A stretch of 64,000 nucleotides of DNA. It comes from Tricholomella constricta. Lineage: Eukaryota > Basidiomycota > Agaricomycetes > Agaricales > Lyophyllaceae. Positions 10,936 to 19,358 of this stretch are shown in pieces. Made by a program: the position numbers and the translations under genes. Numbering within the stretch: the first letter of the stretch is position 1; the number at the start of each line of letters is the position of its first letter. The stretch is from positions 1 through 64,000 of the forward strand of contig JAACJP010000066.1 of NCBI GenBank assembly GCA_013368375.1. The letters run 5' to 3'. The notes under the pieces are model-generated. The model was not told the DNA's origin and made no database searches. It worked only from the letters and a program-made list of their open reading frames with translations.

Positions 10936-11125
10936 TGGAGTAGCGCGCCAGCGCTATTCCAAGCGCGCGAGAGCCGCCATGGACGCTATTTGTACATATT
11001 TGGCAAGGACTTCCACACATTAGTCAGCAGTAGATAATATCTCGGGGAGAAGATAACAGATCTCCCCGAGAGAAACAGAGAACCATTCCAACGAAAGAAG
11101 CGCAAAGACAAACCGGACTACTCCA
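10936..11125 (+). repeat. A1 5' LTR (190 bp)
   Basis: Begins with an 11-bp imperfect hairpin (TGGAGTAGCGC, loop GCCA, GCGCTATTCCA) and ends CTACTCCA, complementary to its own first 8 bases. Also contains a second perfect stem, CGGGGAGA...TCTCCCCG, near its middle. Confidence 0.95.
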
Positions 11126-11127
11126 TC

Positions 11128-11142
11128 TGGTGACGACAGCGA
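11128..11142 (+). promoter_or_regulatory. A1 primer-binding site candidate
   Basis: TGGTGACGACAGCGA starts two bases after the 5' LTR. TGG pairs with the CCA end of a tRNA. The same sequence follows the LTRs of A2 (42267) and, with one change, A3 (39197), though the LTRs differ. I cannot name the tRNA without the genome's tRNA set. The leader 11126-11455 holds no other feature I can support. Confidence 0.7.
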
Positions 11143-11455
11143 TTCCTTCCCACGTACTACGCGAACTACAGAGAACAAAGACGACAAGCGGATCAAAAGC
11201 GGAAGAAGATAACGCAAGGAAGAACTCCCGCGCGAAAAACTGGCGCCTCGACGACGCCCAACGCTACCCAGAGACGCACAAGGCCGCTTCTTAGCTTTCC
11301 GCGACGCAACGCCCGCACTGTCACCCCCAACCCCTACGACAAACTCGTCTCGGTCAAGCAGCCCAGACTCTTACGGACTCCGGAGCAGAAGCCCAACCGC
11401 ACCCACATCACCCCCACCGATCCCCAGCCCTACGCCCGGCAGCTCAGACGACGAG

Positions 11456-12724
11456 ATGCCTAGTAACGTCGAGCCCTTCTGGGGCGATCGTCCCGATGAG
11501 AGCGGACAGGATTTTCTTCGCGCGTTTAACCGCGCGATGGGGGACAAAACCGACGAAGTCAAACGTAAGCTCTTCGTGAACTACTTGCACGCTGACGGCG
11601 AAGCAGACGAATGGTACGCCGCGCTGCCGGCGAACATCCAGGGCGACTGGGCCCAAATCGAAAGGGAGTTCCACTTACGCTGGCCGAGGGCGACCGTCGC
11701 GCGAAAGACGGCGATGGAATATGAGGAGGAAATCTTGGCGCTCAAGTTGAAGGAGGAGAGCGTGGGGCTGAAAGAGACTGTGGCAGGAAGGGAGGTATAT
11801 ACACACATCGTATGGGCCGACCGAATGGCGGCACTGGTCACTAGGGCCGGACACATGACGGGTGCGACGTACATCGGACTCGTACGCCGCGGCCTACCTG
11901 GCCTCATCAGGGAGAAGGTGGTCGGCACACCGCTCAACTGGACGGCCTTCCTCGCGACAGTACGCGCCGTCGACATCGACCACATCAGGGATGGCGCCGC
12001 TGAACTTAGGAAGGAAAGGGAGAGACAGAAGCGGATGGACGAGCGCATGAGGACACTGGAGGCGCTGAGCTCGCCAACACGCGCGATCAGGACGCAGCTG
12101 GCCAATACCAGCACCGTTACGACCCCACACAGGGGACGACAGAGCGGGGGCAACGACAGCAACCCATTCCTCGACCGGGGGGGTGGGCAGGGCAGCCTGA
12201 CCTACGGCGCAGCGACACCGGCAGCTGGAGGTGGCGCAGGAGGCCGTGACGGAGGAGGAACAGGGGCTAGGATACAGAGGCCAGCCCCCACAGAAGCAGA
12301 CCGCGTGGCGTTGCGCGCCCGCCTCGCCGAGATGGTTCACCACCCGAACACAGAAGCCGGCCGCACCGCACACCAGGCCCAGCAGAGGGCTTGGATCGAG
12401 AGACACGGCGCCGAAACCCGCGTAACCGTGCTCACACCGTACCCCCTACGCCCAGGGACGCTCCCGCCGAACTCAAATGAGTGCTTCGGATGCGGCCTCA
12501 CCGGACACATCGCACCAAGATGTACGCTGCCAGCCGAGCGCCGCCTCAACGTCCGCGAGGCAGACTGGCGAGCCATCTGCCGCAGCGTCCTACGTATACC
12601 TTTCGCGACCCCCGTGCGATATGTCGTCATCGACGATTACGGGGGCGTCGCCACAGTGGAACCGTCGGCCTACATCGAAGAAATCGACGAGAACCAGGGA
12701 AATGGGGAAGGGCCGTCCGAATGA
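11456..12724 (+). CDS. A1 Gag
   Basis: 422 aa; ATG at 11456 is followed by a stretch shared with A2 and A3 gag (EPFWGD...QDFLRAFNRAM), which supports this start. The protein has a helical capsid-like half, an Arg-rich segment, a Gly-rich linker (AAGGGAGGRDGGG) and a C-terminal zinc knuckle CFGCGLTGHIAPRC (CX2CX4HX4C) for RNA packaging. The stop TGA at 12722-12724 overlaps the pol ATG and lies in a hairpin loop. Confidence 0.93.
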   Translation: MPSNVEPFWGDRPDESGQDFLRAFNRAMGDKTDEVKRKLFVNYLHADGEADEWYAALPANIQGDWAQIEREFHLRWPRATVARKTAMEYEEEILALKLKEESVGLKETVAGREVYTHIVWADRMAALVTRAGHMTGATYIGLVRRGLPGLIREKVVGTPLNWTAFLATVRAVDIDHIRDGAAELRKERERQKRMDERMRTLEALSSPTRAIRTQLANTSTVTTPHRGRQSGGNDSNPFLDRGGGQGSLTYGAATPAAGGGAGGRDGGGTGARIQRPAPTEADRVALRARLAEMVHHPNTEAGRTAHQAQQRAWIERHGAETRVTVLTPYPLRPGTLPPNSNECFGCGLTGHIAPRCTLPAERRLNVREADWRAICRSVLRIPFATPVRYVVIDDYGGVATVEPSAYIEEIDENQGNGEGPSE

Positions 12725-12742
12725 GAGCAGAACGGACGGCCC
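12710..12742 (+). promoter_or_regulatory. A1 gag-pol junction stem-loop with AUGA stop/start overlap
   Basis: Perfect 9-bp stem GGGCCGTCC / GGACGGCCC (12710-12718 and 12734-12742) around a 15-base loop. The loop contains ATGA: pol ATG at 12721-12723 and gag TGA at 12722-12724. The same stem occurs in A2 with a different loop. The arrangement suggests coupled termination-reinitiation for Pol; that mechanism is inferred. Confidence 0.75.
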
Positions 12743-15700
12743 GACAAGACGAGGCGGTGGACGCAGAGGTCCCCGCCCAGCGACGAGAGGTGGACGGGGA
12801 CGAGGCAAAAGCTCGCGACATAGAATCAGCGCAACGTGTACTTCGAGAGAATACAAAAATTGTTGACGTCTACGCCGTGGGCAGAACGCCAGTTCCTATG
12901 AGCGCAAGTCGCGAAGCAGCACCCTTCCTCCACACCATCGATATCCTAGGACCCGGGGGGGAGAGAGTCCCGGTCACCGCAACGTTCGACGATGGCGCAA
13001 TGGTGGGCGCCATGTGCAGCCGCGTGTTCGCGAAAGTGAAGGACCGACTCACCAACTGGGGACCCTCCACGCGGCGCCTGCGCATGGCGGACGGGAAGGT
13101 GGTGCAGGCGGAGGCAGCATGGTGCGGCGATATCGAAATCGCAGGCGTCAGGGCTCGGGGGTCGTTCGAGGTGTTCAACAGCGGAGGGAGTTGGGAATTC
13201 CTATTCGGAAAGCCGCTGATGCTCGCCTTCGACGCGATCCACCGATACAGGCTCGACGAGGTGCAAATTGGGAGCGCCGACACCGCTGCCACGCTCCGCA
13301 ACGAGAACCCCGATACCACGAGAGACGTCAGCGGAGAGAACGCGGAGGAGGACAAGGCAAAGCCGATACGAGAAAGCGCAGAGGGGGGGCAGCTTGAAGC
13401 TGCGGAACAACCCCCCCCGAGGCAAGTACACACTCCTAAGCCTCCCCAAACCGAACCGGTTGACCAGCGAAGCACCCAGCAAGCACACCCAGAACAACGC
13501 CAAGCGGCGACAAGGGACGCCGCCCCGCCAGCGAGCGCACGACGGAGGGCTTGGGTAGAAGATGAGAGAGACGTCGATGAGGGGGAAACACATGAGACCG
13601 ATATGGGGGGGCGGGACGAAACCGCAGGTCAACCCCCAGCGAGGCAAGTCCACACTCTGGAGCCCATAGAGGGCACACCCACTGTGCAGATTGACGAGCA
13701 CACACAGCACGACTCAGGGACGGGCGCCACACGAGCGCCAGGGCCAATCGCGAAAGGCACAGCAGAAGGCGACGCGATAAAGAGAACCTCCGCAGCACGC
13801 AGTTGGAGGGGAGCCGGTCAGAGACGGTACAGGCGCTTCCACACAAGGACGCTGGGCAAACCGATGGCACGTAAGGTGCGCAAGACACAGCCCTCCACGA
13901 ACCTACCAGCGAGCAAGGGTGGTGCGGAACCTGTCCTCAATGTGGATGTCGCCGACGGCGACAATGGCGACAACGGCGACAACGGCGCGGATATACCTAT
14001 CGACGACATCCAACACGACGACAGAGGCATCTTCACGCGCAAGACAGACCCGTTCAAGGCAGAGAGAGTCGCCGAGATCCAGCGGCTGGTCAAGATCGGC
14101 GACGATCTCACACCTGAGGAGCATACCGTCGTACGCAACCTCGTCGCCGAGTACGCTGACGTCTTCGCCCTATCAGTAGGGGAGGTCTTCACGGTAGAGG
14201 GCGCTGTACACAAGCTGAACGTTCCCCCCGATGCTAAGTTCTCATCGAAAGTCAGGCAGAAACCACTCACACCGCCACAGAGACAGTACCTGCATGGGAA
14301 GATAGACGAAATGCTGGCAGCGGGCATCATCGAACAATGCAGTCCCAACGACGTCAAGTGTGTGTCGCCTACCACACTACCACAGAAAGCCCATCAAGGG
14401 GCAGGGTTGTCGCTCGAAGAATTGAAACAGCGAGTCAATGAACAGTGCATAATCAACGGCTTCGACCCACAATTCCAAGTAGCACCCAGAAGCGAACCCA
14501 CACCGGACGATGAGAAGCCACAGGGGGTACCGAAATGGCGAATCTGCCAAAATTTTAGCGAAGTCAACAAGGTCACGGAAATCGCTCCGATGCCGCAGGG
14601 CGACATTCGGATGAAACAACAGAAGCTGAGTGGACATCGTTGGATATCTCTCTTCGATTTCGCATCAGGGTTTTATGCCGTCGAGATGGCAGAAGAATCG
14701 CGACCGTACACTGCTTTCTACGTCGAAGGGAGGGGCTATTTCTGGTACCGCCGCATGCCCTTCGGCCTCACCGGGGCACCGTCCACCTTCGCGGACATCA
14801 CCGCAGGCTGTTTGCATGACCTGCTAGCCCAGGAGGTCATCGAGCTCTTCGTAGACGATGGGGGGATGGCAGCAAACGAGTTCACGGAGATGATCAGGAA
14901 ACTGACACTGCTATTCTCTAGAGCTCGAGAGAAGAAGTTGTCCATCTCCGCCGCGAAATCAGAATTCTGCGTCTCGTCGGGCGTGTTCGCAGGCGCATCG
15001 GTTGGGCGAGACGGCGTGCAACCCGACTTGACAAAGCTCACAGCAATCGTCAATTGGAAAACGCCAGAGGACGCGATGAATCTCGCTGCGTTCCTGGGGC
15101 TCACAGGTTGGTTTCGGGATCTGATAAAGGGCTACGCACTCATAGAAAAACCGCTACGGGACCTGCTACGCGAGGTAGCCATGCCGCCAGGGTGTTCAAA
15201 ATCGATATACCGCCGGACGATGTGCGGTTGGAAGCTGGCCGACAGATGGACACGCGACCACGACAAGGCATTTATCGAACTGAAAAGACTGCTCACCTCG
15301 GAACCGGTGTTGCGAGCGCCAAAGTGGGACGGCACACATTTCATAATCACGAGCGATGGGTGCCAGGATGCATTCGGCGCTGTACTCGCCCAACAATTCA
15401 CTACGGAGCTACCAAGTGGAAAAACCGTCACGAAGCTACACCCGCTTGGTTTTGCGTCGAAACGCACCTCGCGGGCGGAGGGGAAGTACAAGCCCTTTTT
15501 ACTCGAATTCGCCGCACTGAAGTTTGCACTCGACAAGTTTTCCAACATAGTGTGGGGCTTCCCCGTCGAGGTCGTAACAGATTGCCAGGTGCTGCGTGAC
15601 GTCCTCACCAACGACAAGCTCAGCGCAACGCACGCACGTTGGCGCGACGGAATCCTCGCACACCAAATCGTCGACGTTAAGCACGTACCAGGCCGGACGA

Positions 15701-17304
15701 ACGTGGTTGCTGACGGACTGAGCAGAGCAATGGAAGGCAGACCCCGAGAGGAAGGCGACGGCAGCGACTGGGCGGTCAGCGAAGATTGGGAGGCGGTGAC
15801 TGGATTGGTCCACGACATTTTCCAGGTCGCCGAATGCTCTGACTTAGACGCTTTGCGCCACCGCTTTGCTGACGAACCGATCTTCCTCGAGGTTATAGAG
15901 TCGCTGCACGAGTTGGATACAGGCAAGACCATGAAGGAGCGGAAGCGAGCGAAGCACAGAGCGGTCGATTACATGGTCGAGGGCGACAGGTTGTACAAGG
16001 TCGGGGGGGGACACAGGGCGCGAGCAAGGGCGCGGGTAGAGTGTGTGACGAAGGGCGAGGCGGTCGAGATCGCACGGGCGGAGCACTCGAAAGGAGGACA
16101 CTGGGGTCGGGACGCGGTCAAGCGCAGGCTCACGGACAGCATATGGAGCCCCGGCCTCGATGCCTCCATCATGGAGGGGATCAAGGGCTGTGGGAGATGT
16201 AAGAATTTTGGCGGTACGCACTTACATTCTCTGCTGAACCCGATAACACGACGGCATCCCTTCGAGCTCCTGGTCGGCGATTACCTGTCGCTACCGACGG
16301 GCACAGGTGGTTTCCACACATTGGGGGTGTACCTCGACACGTACTCGCAGCACGTGTGGGCCCACAAATTCAAGACAGCGGGCACTGCAAAAACCACGAC
16401 CGAGTCACTTGGGCGCATATTCCACGACTTCGCCCCGTCGGAGTCATTCATGGTCGACGGAGGCCGACACTTTGATAACAAAGAGGTCAGAGAATTCTGC
16501 GGACGATGGGGGACAGAAATGCACGTCGTAGCGGCCTATTCACCCTGGGTGAACGGGCTGGTAGAAGGTACAAACAAAATCTTGCTCCACGTCTTGAAAC
16601 GACTCTGCGCCCCCAATCTAGGCGAGGACGAATATGATGCCATGTCCGTCGCAGACTTGCCACGAACATGGCCCAAGCATCTCGACGAGGCGATCCGAAT
16701 ACTGAACTGGCGGATGCTCCCCGCACTCAACCACACGCCGAAGGAACTTCTACTTGGGCTGGTCGTCGGTACACCAAAATCAAACGCAGTGGAAAGCACA
16801 TCAATTCTAAAAACGGACAACATCACCACACAGCTCGCCTACACCGCCCAGCAGCGACTAGACGGCTACGCCGCAGCCGTAGCGCACGCGGTGAAACGAA
16901 AAGCCGCCTTCGATAAGCGTGTTTTAGCAAACGGGCAAGGGGAGGTGATATTCCGACGAGGTCAGCTAGTACAGGTATACCGAAGTGATTTGGACTACAC
17001 ATTCAAGACGGAGCGCAAGTTGCTGCCAAAATGGTCGATACCGCGCAGGGTAACGGAACGTATCGCCAACTCCTACAAACTCGAAACACTGGAAGGGGTG
17101 GCGCTCGAGGGGGCCTTCAGCGCCAGAAGGCTGCGGGAATTTACACCGCGAGAGGGAACAGAATTAGCGGCGAGGCATAACGAGGGGTTGAAGAGGGCGG
17201 CTGAGGAGGAGGTGCAGAGGGCGCAAGCCGAGAAGGAGGAGGTCGCACGGGACAGGGAACAGGAAGACGATGACGGTTGGGAGACGGACGATGATGCTGA
17301 ATAG
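12721..17304 (+). CDS. A1 Pol polyprotein: protease, RT, RNase H, integrase
   Basis: About 1,527 aa from the overlapping ATG at 12721, in the -1 frame relative to gag. Order: retropepsin-like domain with FDDGAMV in place of the usual DSG/DTG motif; a low-complexity linker; RT (WRICQNFSEVNKV, MPFGLTGAPSTF, catalytic ELFVDDGG instead of YLDD); RNase H (SDGCQDAFGAVLAQQF, LLEFAALKFALDKF, TDCQVLRDVL); integrase zinc region (HSKGGH...CGRC) and core (LLVGDYLSLP, SFMVDGGRHFD, PWVNGLVEGTNKI). RT before integrase puts it with Ty3/gypsy, not Ty1/copia. There is no chromodomain. All catalytic acids are present and the frame is open. Confidence 0.92.
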   Translation: MRAERTARQDEAVDAEVPAQRREVDGDEAKARDIESAQRVLRENTKIVDVYAVGRTPVPMSASREAAPFLHTIDILGPGGERVPVTATFDDGAMVGAMCSRVFAKVKDRLTNWGPSTRRLRMADGKVVQAEAAWCGDIEIAGVRARGSFEVFNSGGSWEFLFGKPLMLAFDAIHRYRLDEVQIGSADTAATLRNENPDTTRDVSGENAEEDKAKPIRESAEGGQLEAAEQPPPRQVHTPKPPQTEPVDQRSTQQAHPEQRQAATRDAAPPASARRRAWVEDERDVDEGETHETDMGGRDETAGQPPARQVHTLEPIEGTPTVQIDEHTQHDSGTGATRAPGPIAKGTAEGDAIKRTSAARSWRGAGQRRYRRFHTRTLGKPMARKVRKTQPSTNLPASKGGAEPVLNVDVADGDNGDNGDNGADIPIDDIQHDDRGIFTRKTDPFKAERVAEIQRLVKIGDDLTPEEHTVVRNLVAEYADVFALSVGEVFTVEGAVHKLNVPPDAKFSSKVRQKPLTPPQRQYLHGKIDEMLAAGIIEQCSPNDVKCVSPTTLPQKAHQGAGLSLEELKQRVNEQCIINGFDPQFQVAPRSEPTPDDEKPQGVPKWRICQNFSEVNKVTEIAPMPQGDIRMKQQKLSGHRWISLFDFASGFYAVEMAEESRPYTAFYVEGRGYFWYRRMPFGLTGAPSTFADITAGCLHDLLAQEVIELFVDDGGMAANEFTEMIRKLTLLFSRAREKKLSISAAKSEFCVSSGVFAGASVGRDGVQPDLTKLTAIVNWKTPEDAMNLAAFLGLTGWFRDLIKGYALIEKPLRDLLREVAMPPGCSKSIYRRTMCGWKLADRWTRDHDKAFIELKRLLTSEPVLRAPKWDGTHFIITSDGCQDAFGAVLAQQFTTELPSGKTVTKLHPLGFASKRTSRAEGKYKPFLLEFAALKFALDKFSNIVWGFPVEVVTDCQVLRDVLTNDKLSATHARWRDGILAHQIVDVKHVPGRTNVVADGLSRAMEGRPREEGDGSDWAVSEDWEAVTGLVHDIFQVAECSDLDALRHRFADEPIFLEVIESLHELDTGKTMKERKRAKHRAVDYMVEGDRLYKVGGGHRARARARVECVTKGEAVEIARAEHSKGGHWGRDAVKRRLTDSIWSPGLDASIMEGIKGCGRCKNFGGTHLHSLLNPITRRHPFELLVGDYLSLPTGTGGFHTLGVYLDTYSQHVWAHKFKTAGTAKTTTESLGRIFHDFAPSESFMVDGGRHFDNKEVREFCGRWGTEMHVVAAYSPWVNGLVEGTNKILLHVLKRLCAPNLGEDEYDAMSVADLPRTWPKHLDEAIRILNWRMLPALNHTPKELLLGLVVGTPKSNAVESTSILKTDNITTQLAYTAQQRLDGYAAAVAHAVKRKAAFDKRVLANGQGEVIFRRGQLVQVYRSDLDYTFKTERKLLPKWSIPRRVTERIANSYKLETLEGVALEGAFSARRLREFTPREGTELAARHNEGLKRAAEEEVQRAQAEKEEVARDREQEDDDGWETDDDAE

Positions 17305-17337
17305 GTTGATGAACGCGACTGGGACGTCGCTTTGTTC

Positions 17338-17349
17338 GGAGGGGGCACA
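17338..17349 (+). promoter_or_regulatory. A1 polypurine tract
   Basis: GGAGGGGGCACA directly abuts the 3' LTR. G-rich tracts followed by CACA are at the same position in A2 (47981-47992) and A3 (about 59416-59427). Presumed plus-strand DNA primer. Confidence 0.75.
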
Positions 17350-17539
17350 TGGAGTAGCGCGCCAGCGCTATTCCAAGCGCGCGAGAGCCGCCATGGACGC
17401 TATTTGTACATATTTGGCAAGGACTTCCACACATTAGTCAGCAGTAGATAATATCTCGGGGAGAAGATAACAGATCTCCCCGAGAGAAACAGAGAACCAT
17501 TCCAACGAAAGAAGCGCAAAGACAAACCGGACTACTCCA
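17350..17539 (+). repeat. A1 3' LTR (190 bp)
   Basis: Reads the same as the 5' LTR at 10936-11125 by eye, and is followed by the TSD ACGG at 17540-17543. Confidence 0.95.
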
Positions 17540-18216
17540 ACGGTTCTTCTTGGTGATCCGATTTAATCCTCTATAGTCCACGCATAGCCGGAGTGATCCG
17601 TCCTTCTTCTTTGCGAACAGTACCGGAGCTCCCGCTGACAAACTTGAAGGTCGGATGAACCCTTTACCGAGCATCTCGTCGATATAGTCCTTTAAGGCTT
17701 TCAACTCCAGTTTGGACATGTTGTATATCTTTCTGAAGGGAGGGGTGGTGTTTTCGTCAAGTTCCACTGTGTGATCGTAAGGTCGGTGTGGGGCAATGGT
17801 TTTCGCTTCACCTGCTGAGAATACGTCTTCGAAGTCCCTGTACTCCGGAGGTACGACTTCCTCAAAGATTTCCTTTTCTGTCTTTGGTTGCTTGATTTCA
17901 TCGTCGGAGGTGTTATTGGCGTGGAGGTGTTCTTCCTGTTCGGCAGGGGAGATGTGTAGTTGGAACGCTGTAGCTCCATCTCTGATGAGGTTCGCGAATG
18001 GTGCAGCTCCGATCAGGCGGATGTTTTGTGTTTTGACATCCTCTTCTCCCTCTCCGGTTTCGTCTTCGACCTCCGTTTCCGGGTTGGTTTCCTCTTCTTC
18101 CTGTGTTTCTGTCGTTGGGGACGTTGCGGATTTCCGTTTGGGGTGGGGTTTGAATTTGGACCTCGGAACGTTTGGAGGGAAGTAGTTCGGTGGAGGTGGT
18201 TTTTGGGTGTGTTTCC
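17540..18216 (-). pseudogene. Element C Pol, middle segment: linker and RT N-terminus
   Basis: From the K2 junction the frame reads [13 protein letters not shown], an acidic linker ([20 protein letters not shown]), a conserved segment seen in basidiomycete chromoviruses ([17 protein letters not shown]... LHISP), and then RT fingers ([45 protein letters not shown]). It continues across A1 into the distal segment. Confidence 0.88.
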
Positions 18217-18405
18217 AGGGCAGGGCACTACAATGTAATGTGACCAACGCTCTAGCGGGCCTATACAGTGTACCGTAGTTGACGCGTCTAGCGGGTCCTC
18301 TGTGCCGTAGCGGACACCCTTACAGTGTAACGTTGTTAACGACGCAGCGGACCTGATACACTGTGGTGTAACTTACGGTGGTAGCGGGCTCGTTACACTC
18401 CCAGA
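18217..18405 (+). repeat. K2 left terminal repeat (beta end)
   Basis: AGGGCAGGG then CACTACAATG, followed by alternating palindromic TACAGTGTA-like and AGCGGRCC-like boxes out to about 18405. About 150 bp match the inverse of 60641-60785, but the first 9-10 bases differ between the two ends. Confidence 0.88.
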
Positions 18406-18409
18406 GACC

Positions 18410-18600
18410 CCAGGTCACTGCTCCAGCCGGCTCCCCTGCAGCCGGCTCCCCTCACGGGTCAGGGGATCAATCCGTCGACCTTGCCGGGGTCACTGCTGTG
18501 GCCGGCTCCCCTCTCGGGTCAGGGGAGCAATCTGTCGACCTTGCTGGGGACACTGCTGCGGCCGGCTCCCCTCGCGGGTCAGGCGTTACTCGAAAGCATT
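18410..18600 (+). repeat. About 65-bp tandem repeat, three copies
   Basis: Three units containing GCCGGCTCCCCTC, CGGGTCAGGGG and CTGTCGACCTTGC with GTCACTGCTG between them. Non-coding satellite beside the terminal repeat. Confidence 0.75.
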
Positions 18601-18604
18601 AATT

Positions 18605-18925
18605 GCATGGACCCGGGTTGAGAAACCTATCCCGGATACGACTTGTGGCAGCGCAATATGACCCGCCTTGGGGAGTAATCCGTGATTTGCATGGATCCGG
18701 GTTGAGAAACATATTCCGGACACGAATGGCAGCGCAATATGACCCGCCTTGGGGAGTAATCCGTGATTTGCATGGATCCGGATTGAGAAACATAGTCCGG
18801 ATACGAATTGTGGCAGCGCAATATGACCCGCCTTGGGGAGTAATCCGTGATTTGCATGGATCCGGGTTGAGAAACATAGTCCGGATACGAATTGTGGCAG
18901 CGCAATATGACCCGCCTCTCCGGGA
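18605..18925 (+). repeat. 84-bp tandem repeat, four copies
   Basis: Units start GCATGGATCCGGGTTGAGAA at about 18605, 18689, 18770 and 18854 (period 81-84 bp) and share GGCAGCGCAATATGACCCGC. Open frames on both strands here are repeat translations. Confidence 0.85.
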
Positions 18926-19358
18926 TTGAGCCCCTCATGAGCCCTCGGGTCAGTAGTTATCTTGATGTTCCACTACGGGTAAATTCATATCCGTATCTGT
19001 AGATCCACATGAGAGAATATATCCGAGTTTCCGCTACGAGGGCGTAAAAAGAACAGGCTGCCAGGCATCGGGTTGAATCTGTATTCATCCGGGTGACGCT
19101 TAGGCGTCGTATCCATGGTCGGCCACTATCGGGACTCCGGGTTGCGCCGCTGTCAGGATTATCAATACACTTCCATTGCTTGCTGCTCTGTTCTGATGAA
19201 CTCAGGGATTTTGCTGTTACACTCTCACTTCAAAAGGGGTTTCCTCTGCCTCTGATGCTCAAAATAGGCAGCAATATGAATATAAATTTGAAAAATATGT
19301 GCAGGTTGATTTTCTACGTTGTATGCACATGTCCCATTCCCACTCCAATCAGCGGTGG
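18926..19358. other. Spacer downstream of the K2 SDFDF gene
   Basis: About 430 bp, AT-richer than its surroundings, with no supported ORF. Probably the 3' UTR and flank of the minus-strand SDFDF gene that ends at 19359. Confidence 0.5.

Larger units (their letters stand above)
10936..17539 (+). mobile_element. A1: intact short-LTR Ty3/gypsy retrotransposon
   Basis: 6,604 bp with two 190-bp LTRs that I read as identical, TG...CA ends (TGGAGTAG...CTACTCCA), 4-bp TSD ACGG (10932-10935 and 17540-17543), primer-binding site, open gag and pol, and a polypurine tract. Identical LTRs and uninterrupted frames point to a recent insertion, possibly still mobile. It sits in the RT domain of element C in opposite orientation. 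Confidence 0.95.

Noticed and set aside
12481..12724. -1 ribosomal frameshifting to link A1 gag and pol
   Set aside because: No slippery heptamer stands out near the stop, and the ATGA overlap (A1) and TAA-gc-ATG (A2) in a conserved loop fit reinitiation better. Not formally excluded.
12721..17304. Ty1/copia assignment for family A because of the FVDD motif
   Set aside because: Integrase follows RNase H, which is the Ty3/gypsy order.
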